Source: Streptomyces cinerochromogenes
GTDB taxonomy: Bacteria > Actinomycetota > Actinomycetes > Streptomycetales > Streptomycetaceae
Reading direction: 5' to 3'
DNA: 64,000 bases
Assembly: GCF_014648635.1 (NCBI RefSeq)
Contig: NZ_BMRM01000001.1
Span: 744,001 to 808,000 of the forward strand
Made by a program: the position numbers and the translations under genes. Of the stretch, positions 59,922 to 64,000 are shown one piece after another; position 1 is the stretch's first letter; the number at the start of each line of letters is the position of its first letter. The notes under the pieces are model-generated. The model was not told the origin of the DNA, made no database searches, and saw only the letters and a list, made by a program, of their open reading frames with translations.

Positions 59922-61106
59922 CTACGACGGGTCGCCGAGGCCGGTGAGCACCGTCTCGGCCCGCTCCAGCGCGTGGGTGCCGGCCTCCAGGTCGGGGGTG
60001 ATGCCCCGGCCGTCGACGGCGTGGCCCAGGGGGGTGCGGTAGTGGCCGACGGTCAGCTCGGCCACCGAGCCGTCGGGCAGGGTCGTCGGCATCTGGACGG
60101 AGCCCTTGCCGAAGGTGCGGGAGCCGATCACCACCGCGCGGCCCCGGTCCTGGAGGGCGCCGGTGAGCAGCTCGGCCGCGCTCATGGTGCCGCCGTCGAC
60201 GAGGACGACCAGGGGGCGGGCGGTGTCGCCGCCGGGAGCGGCGTGCAGGGCGCGCTGGGCGCCGTCGACGTCGTAGGTGGCGACCAGGCCGCCGTCCAGG
60301 AAGGCGGAGGCGGTGTCCACCGCCTCGGTGACCAGGCCGCCGGAGTTGCCCCGCAGGTCGAGGACGGTCCGGCCGTCGGCCGGGGTGGTGCGCAGGGCCT
60401 CGCGGACCGCGTCGGCGGAGCCCTTGGTGAAGGCGGCGATCTTCAGGACGGTGACCCCGCCGGGCAGCCGGTGCACGGTCACGGGGTCGGTGGACAGCCT
60501 GGCCCGGTGCAGGGTCCTGGTCCACGCGCGCGTGCCGCGCTCCAGACCGAGGGTGACCGTCGTACCGGCCGGGGCGTCCGCCGCCTCCCCGCGCAGCGCG
60601 TCACCGCGCAGTAACGCGACCACCTCGGTGACCGGCCGCCCGTCGACCGCCTGGCCGTCGACGCTGCGCAGCCGGTCGCCGGTGCGGATCCCGGCGTCGG
60701 CGGCGGGCGATCCGGGCTGCACGCGCGTGACCTCGACCCGGCCGTCCGGCGCCTGCCGCGCCGACAGGCCGACGCCGGTGTAGCGGCCGTCGAGGGCGTC
60801 CTGGAACTCCTCGTACTCGCCCTCGGAGTAGACCGCGGCCCAGCGGTCCCCGCTGCGGCTGACGGCCCGTTCGGCGGCCTCCATCGGGGACTTGCCGTCG
60901 GCCATCGCCTCGGCGGCGGCCCGCTCGACGGCCTCGTGCCGGGCGGCCGGCCCCGCCGGACCGACGGCGGTCTTCCGCGCGGAACCGTCGGGTTCGGGGA
61001 AGGAGCCGGTGGCGGCGCCGGCGATCAGCACACCGGCGAAGACCAATGTCAGGGCGGCCCCGCGGCGGACGCGGCGGGGCTGACAGAACGGGTCACGGCC
61101 TGACAT
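59922..61106 (-). CDS. S41 family C-terminal processing peptidase
   Basis: A 394-residue exported serine protease. A signal or anchor segment (about 13-33) is followed by a helical N-terminal region, a PDZ domain ([41 protein letters not shown], about 112-152) and the protease core, with the catalytic Ser in [16 protein letters not shown] and Lys in RTFGKGSVQ. It sits between ftsX and smpB, an arrangement I recall from S. coelicolor. Substrates are unknown; a role at the cell envelope is likely. Confidence 0.93.
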   Translation of the reverse strand: MSGRDPFCQPRRVRRGAALTLVFAGVLIAGAATGSFPEPDGSARKTAVGPAGPAARHEAVERAAAEAMADGKSPMEAAERAVSRSGDRWAAVYSEGEYEEFQDALDGRYTGVGLSARQAPDGRVEVTRVQPGSPAADAGIRTGDRLRSVDGQAVDGRPVTEVVALLRGDALRGEAADAPAGTTVTLGLERGTRAWTRTLHRARLSTDPVTVHRLPGGVTVLKIAAFTKGSADAVREALRTTPADGRTVLDLRGNSGGLVTEAVDTASAFLDGGLVATYDVDGAQRALHAAPGGDTARPLVVLVDGGTMSAAELLTGALQDRGRAVVIGSRTFGKGSVQMPTTLPDGSVAELTVGHYRTPLGHAVDGRGITPDLEAGTHALERAETVLTGLGDPS

Positions 61107-61129
61107 GGCGGCGAGTCTAGGGCAACGCG

Positions 61130-61166
61130 AAGGGGCCGTACGGCCGGATGACCGTACGACCCCCTT
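61130..61166 (-). terminator. Hairpin after ftsX
   Basis: Arms 61130-61143 and 61152-61166 pair imperfectly around CCGGATGA. It lies about 10 bp after the ftsX stop and could end or weaken the ftsE-ftsX transcript. Confidence 0.6.
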
Positions 61167-61174
61167 GGCATGCG

Positions 61175-62092
61175 TCACACCTTGAGGTACTTGCGCAGGG
61201 CGAAGAACGCCGCGAGCGAGGGCATCAGCACACTGGTCGCGAGGATGAGCGGCAGCTTGGTCAACACCGCGTCCCAGCCGACGAAGTTGATGAGCGTCAG
61301 CTTGTGGGACAGCTCCATGCCGTGGTCGATGGTGAAGTACCGGCCGACCACGAGCGCCACACAGGCGAGGCCGCCGCCGATGAGCCCGGCGACCGCGGCC
61401 TCGGCGATGAACGGCGCCTGGATGTAGAAGCCCGAGGCACCGACCAGGCGCATGATCCCGGTTTCGCGCCGACGGCTGAACGCCGAGACGCGCACGGTGT
61501 TGACGATCAGCAGCAGCGCGACGATCAGCATCATCGCCATCACGCCGAGCGCGCCCCGGTTCATCAGGTTCAGCAGCTGGAAGAGGTTGTCCAGGATGCC
61601 CTTCTGGTCCTGCACCGACTGCACGCCGTCGCGCCCGTTGAACGCGGTCGCGATCACCTGGTACTTCTGCGGGTCCTTGAGCTTGATCCGGTAGGACTCC
61701 TGCATCTGGTCCGGCGTGAGCGAGCCCGCCAGCGGGGAGTTGCCGAACTGCTCCTTGTAGTGCTTGTAGGCCTCGTCCTGCGATTCGTAGGTCACCTTCT
61801 CGACGACCTGCATCTGCTTGAGGTCCGCGAGGATCTGCTTCTTCTGGTCCTCGGTGACCGCGCCCTTGGCGCAGTGCACGTCGTTCTCCGCGTCGTGCTT
61901 GTTGCACAGGAAGATCGAGACGTTGACCTTGTCGTACCAGTAGCCCTTCATGGTGCTCACCTGGTCGCTCATCAGCAGCGAACCGCCGAACAGGGCCAGG
62001 GACAGGGCGACGGAGACGATGACGGCGAAGGTCATCGTCAGGTTGCGGCGGAGACCGACACCGATCTCCGACAGGACGAACTGGGCGCGCAT
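61175..62092 (-). CDS. ftsX: Permease-like cell division protein FtsX
   Basis: A 305-residue membrane protein with four transmembrane segments. The first is LTMTFAVIVSVALSLALFGGSLL (about 18-40), then a large external loop with two cysteines (FLCNKHDAENDVHC), then three helices in the last 130 residues (ALGVMAMMLIVALLLIVNTVRVSAFSRRRETGIMRLVGAS). With FtsE it forms an ABC-like complex that activates peptidoglycan hydrolases at division sites. Its start is 42 bp after the ftsE stop. Confidence 0.97.
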   Translation of the reverse strand: MRAQFVLSEIGVGLRRNLTMTFAVIVSVALSLALFGGSLLMSDQVSTMKGYWYDKVNVSIFLCNKHDAENDVHCAKGAVTEDQKKQILADLKQMQVVEKVTYESQDEAYKHYKEQFGNSPLAGSLTPDQMQESYRIKLKDPQKYQVIATAFNGRDGVQSVQDQKGILDNLFQLLNLMNRGALGVMAMMLIVALLLIVNTVRVSAFSRRRETGIMRLVGASGFYIQAPFIAEAAVAGLIGGGLACVALVVGRYFTIDHGMELSHKLTLINFVGWDAVLTKLPLILATSVLMPSLAAFFALRKYLKV

Positions 62093-62134
62093 GGCGGGTT
62101 CTTCAGGCCTTTCGGGAACTGGGTGCTGGTGCGG

Positions 62135-62824
62135 TCAGTGCTGGTAGCCGTAGACGCCGCGGGCCTGGTCGCGGACGAGGCGGCCCTTCTCCAGCTCGAT
62201 GACGCGCTTGCGCATCTGGTCCACGATGTTCTGGTCGTGCGTCGCCATGATGACGGTGGTGCCCGTGCGGTTGATGCGGTCGAGCAGCTTCATGATGCCG
62301 ACGGAGGTCTGCGGGTCGAGGTTGCCGGTGGGCTCGTCGGCGATGAGCAGCTTCGGCCGGTTGACGAACGCGCGCGCGATGGCGACGCGCTGCTGCTCAC
62401 CGCCGGACAGCTCGCCGGGCCTGCGGTCCTCCTTGCCGCCGAGCCCGACGAGGTCGAGCACCTGCGGTACGGACTTGCGGATCTCGCCGCGGGACTTGCC
62501 GATGACCTCCTGCGCGAAGGCCACGTTCTCCGCGACCGTCTTGTTCGGCAGCAGCCGGAAGTCCTGGAAGACCGTGCCCAGCTGGCGTCGCATCTGCGGC
62601 ACCTTCCAGTTGGACAGCCGGGCGAGGTCCTTGCCCAGCACGTGCACCTGGCCGTGGCTGCACCGCTCCTCGCGGAGGATGAGCCGCAGGAAGGTGGACT
62701 TTCCGGAGCCGGAGGACCCCACGAGGAAGACGAACTCGCCCTTCTCCACCTCCAGGGAGACATCCCTGAGTGCGGGCCGGGTCTGCTTGGGGTAGACCTT
62801 GGAGACGTTGTCGAATCGGATCAC
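62135..62824 (-). CDS. ftsE: Cell division ATP-binding protein FtsE
   Basis: A 229-residue ABC ATPase. Walker A is [14 protein letters not shown] (about 36-49), the Q-loop is in [18 protein letters not shown], the signature is [14 protein letters not shown], and Walker B is [13 protein letters not shown] with the H-loop in MATHDQ. GTG at 62824 opens the gene ([12 protein letters not shown]). It powers the FtsX complex at the septum. Confidence 0.97.
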   Translation of the reverse strand: MIRFDNVSKVYPKQTRPALRDVSLEVEKGEFVFLVGSSGSGKSTFLRLILREERCSHGQVHVLGKDLARLSNWKVPQMRRQLGTVFQDFRLLPNKTVAENVAFAQEVIGKSRGEIRKSVPQVLDLVGLGGKEDRRPGELSGGEQQRVAIARAFVNRPKLLIADEPTGNLDPQTSVGIMKLLDRINRTGTTVIMATHDQNIVDQMRKRVIELEKGRLVRDQARGVYGYQH

Positions 62825-63087
62825 GGATGCACCACGGGTCGCCGGGGGTAGATGAGCGTGACCATACGCGAACCGGGTGTGCAAGTGCAGTCGCGGGTTG
62901 AGGTTGGGCAAGACTTGTACGTTTTTGTACCGGCCGCCGCTCCGGGCCCGTTCCCGGCAGGCCCCGCGCACGGTCCGCGGGAACCTGGCACAGTGGAAGG
63001 GAAACGAAGGAGCACGGGAACGCGGGGGAACGTTCTCGTCGCCGCGAACGTTGTACATGTGATGGCCGGTGCAAGGAGGGCGAGCGC
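62825..63087. other. Promoter region of ftsE and the zinc-ribbon gene
   Basis: 263 bp between divergent starts. GTACGTTTTTGTAC near 62918-62931 is an AT-rich near-palindrome. No standard promoter pair was placed with confidence. Confidence 0.4.
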
Positions 63088-63288
63088 ATGACGTACGACC
63101 GGTTGGTGTGCGCGAACTGCGCGGCGCCCGTGAACGAGGGCCGGTGCCCGGTGTGCCGTGCCAACCGCGAGCGTCTGCAGCAGCAGGGCTTCCTCGGGGG
63201 CCTGAACGGGCTGAACCCGATGGCGTTGATCGCGCTGCTGGCGGTGCTGATCGCCGCGGTGGCGCTGCTGGCGCACCAGACCGTGTGA
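63088..63288 (+). CDS. Small zinc-ribbon membrane protein
   Basis: A 66-residue protein with a four-cysteine zinc ribbon (C8, C11, C20, C23, in [22 protein letters not shown]) and one C-terminal transmembrane helix ([18 protein letters not shown]). Function is unknown. AGGAGGG lies about 10 nt before the ATG, and a perfect terminator follows. Confidence 0.8.
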   Translation: MTYDRLVCANCAAPVNEGRCPVCRANRERLQQQGFLGGLNGLNPMALIALLAVLIAAVALLAHQTV

Positions 63289-63318
63289 CCGGGTGAGAAA
63301 CCCCGTCCAAGCGTCGTA

Positions 63319-63349
63319 AAGGGCCCGGAGCGCCAAGCTCCGGGCCCTT
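63319..63349. terminator. Terminator after the zinc-ribbon gene
   Basis: Perfect 13-bp stem, arms 63319-63331 and 63337-63349, loop GCCAA. It also faces the LAETG gene. Confidence 0.9.
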
Positions 63350-63391
63350 CGCCGTGCACTGTGCGTGCGCTGCGCGACCGTGTGGCTACGG

Positions 63392-64000
63392 TCAGGCGGC
63401 GGCGCCGCCCCGGCCGCTCACCAGACGCGGCAGGACACGGAAGCCGATACCGCCGGCGATCATGGTGGCCGCGCCGACGAGCAGGAACGCGGTCTGGCCG
63501 GCACCGGTCTCGGCGAGCTGCTTGCCGCCGCCCTGCGCCGAGTCGTCGGAACCGGTCGCGGTCAGCGCGGAGGAGCCTTCGGCCTGCGGCACGTTGTTGT
63601 TGCCGCCCTCGGGCCCGGTGTGGTTACCGCCGGTGCTGCCGGAGCCACCGTCGGTGGAGCCGCCGCCGATGCCGCCGGTGCTGCCGGTGTTGCCGGAGCT
63701 GCCGTCGGTGGAACCGCTGGTGCCGCTGTCGCCACCGGAGTTTCCGTTACCGCCGGAGTTTCCGTTACCGCCGGAGTTGCCGTTGCCACCGGAGTTGCCG
63801 TTACCACCGGAGTTGCCGTTACCACCGGAGTTGCCGTTACCACCGGAGTTGCCGTTACCACCGGTCGCGGCGTCGCCGCCCGTGGCCGCGTCACCGCCGG
63901 TCGCGGCGTCGCCACCGGTCGCGGCGTCACCGCCGGTCGCAGCGTCACCGCCGGTCGCAGCGTCACCACCGGTCGCGGCGTCACCGCCCGTGGCAGCGTC
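63392..64000 (-). CDS. LAETG-anchored surface protein, N-terminal part outside window
   Basis: The last 202 residues of a cell-wall protein; the frame is open to the window edge. The visible N-terminal part is about eight Gly-Gly-Asp-Ala-Ala-Thr hexapeptides, then about seven Gly-Gly-Asn-Gly-Asn-Ser hexapeptides, then a Gly/Ser/Thr linker. The sorting signal LAETG is followed by the hydrophobic helix TAFLLVGAATMIAGGIGF and the basic tail RVLPRLVSGRG. LAxTG is the motif cut by Streptomyces class E sortases. The low-complexity repeats suggest a flexible stalk. Confidence 0.85.
   Translation of the reverse strand, partial: DAATGGDAATGGDAATGGDAATGGDAATGGDAATGGDAATGGDAATGGNGNSGGNGNSGGNGNSGGNGNSGGNGNSGGNGNSGGNGNSGGDSGTSGSTDGSSGNTGSTGGIGGGSTDGGSGSTGGNHTGPEGGNNNVPQAEGSSALTATGSDDSAQGGGKQLAETGAGQTAFLLVGAATMIAGGIGFRVLPRLVSGRGGAAA
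63720..64000 (-). repeat. 18-bp coding tandem repeats (two types)
   Basis: On the minus strand, 18-bp units encode GGDAAT from the window edge to about 63855 and GGNGNS from about 63855 to 63735. Near-identity at the DNA level points to recent expansion or contraction. Confidence 0.85.

Overview
The window is high-GC actinobacterial chromosome and almost certainly a Streptomyces. The evidence is GC-rich codon third positions, frequent GTG starts, an SsgA-like sporulation protein, DUF2017 beside clpS, an LAETG cell-wall anchor, a matAB pair and a tmRNA tag of the Streptomyces type. From memory, the gene order follows the S. coelicolor SCO2910-SCO2970 stretch (cysM ... clpS ... ssgG ... hppD ... 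murA-hupA-malic enzyme-helD-sigU ... narK-nnaR-matAB ... smpB-ftsX-ftsE). I could not check this with a search. Most of the window is conserved core chromosome with a few accessory insertions.

Layout. 1-1.4 kb: mec, a cysteine-containing leader peptide, cysO and cysM, a sulfur-carrier route to cysteine. 1.6-6.4 kb: amino-acid permease, DUF2017, clpS, then pncB and pncA for NAD salvage. 6.4-12.3 kb: secreted M6 metalloprotease and two RDD membrane proteins. 12.5-17.7 kb: SsgA-like protein, GlcD-type oxidase, TPR protein, hppD and a divergent Lrp/AsnC regulator. 17.7-20 kb: a 30-codon ORF with its own promoter and ribosome binding site, followed by a cytochrome P450. This is the best candidate here for an undescribed system, a P450-modified ribosomal peptide. 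20-26.4 kb: Lon-like protease and an N-acyl-amino-acid/dipeptide module (enolase-superfamily racemase, GNAT, PucR, M20 peptidase, IclR). 26.6-30.3 kb: SF2 helicase, MFS exporter, tRNA-Cys. 30.4-37.4 kb: double SUKH-4 protein and a four-gene molybdenum hydroxylase operon joined by GTGA overlaps, with an oddly extended Fe-S subunit and no catalytic glutamate in the Mo subunit. 37.6-44.2 kb: hexosaminidase, DUF3039, YqgE, murA, HU, malic enzyme. 44.5-49.4 kb: HelD-like RNA-polymerase helicase, anti-sigma/ECF sigma pair, CGNR protein. 49.7-52.6 kb: nitrate transporter and the HemD-winged-helix regulator NnaR, then remnants of a DUF397-type cassette. 52.6-58.8 kb: matB-matA surface polysaccharide genes, LysR and an MFS transporter. 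58.8-64 kb: ssrA (tmRNA), smpB, S41 protease, ftsX, ftsE, and the end of a repeat-rich LAETG surface protein cut by the window edge.

Working together: cysO carries sulfur as a thiocarboxylate for cysM, and mec releases cysteine from CysO. pncA and pncB feed nicotinamide into NAD. narK imports nitrate under likely NnaR/GlnR control. smpB and ssrA rescue stalled ribosomes. ftsE-ftsX act at the division membrane. Family names and functions come from recognising sequence motifs. No database search, structure prediction or folding was run.
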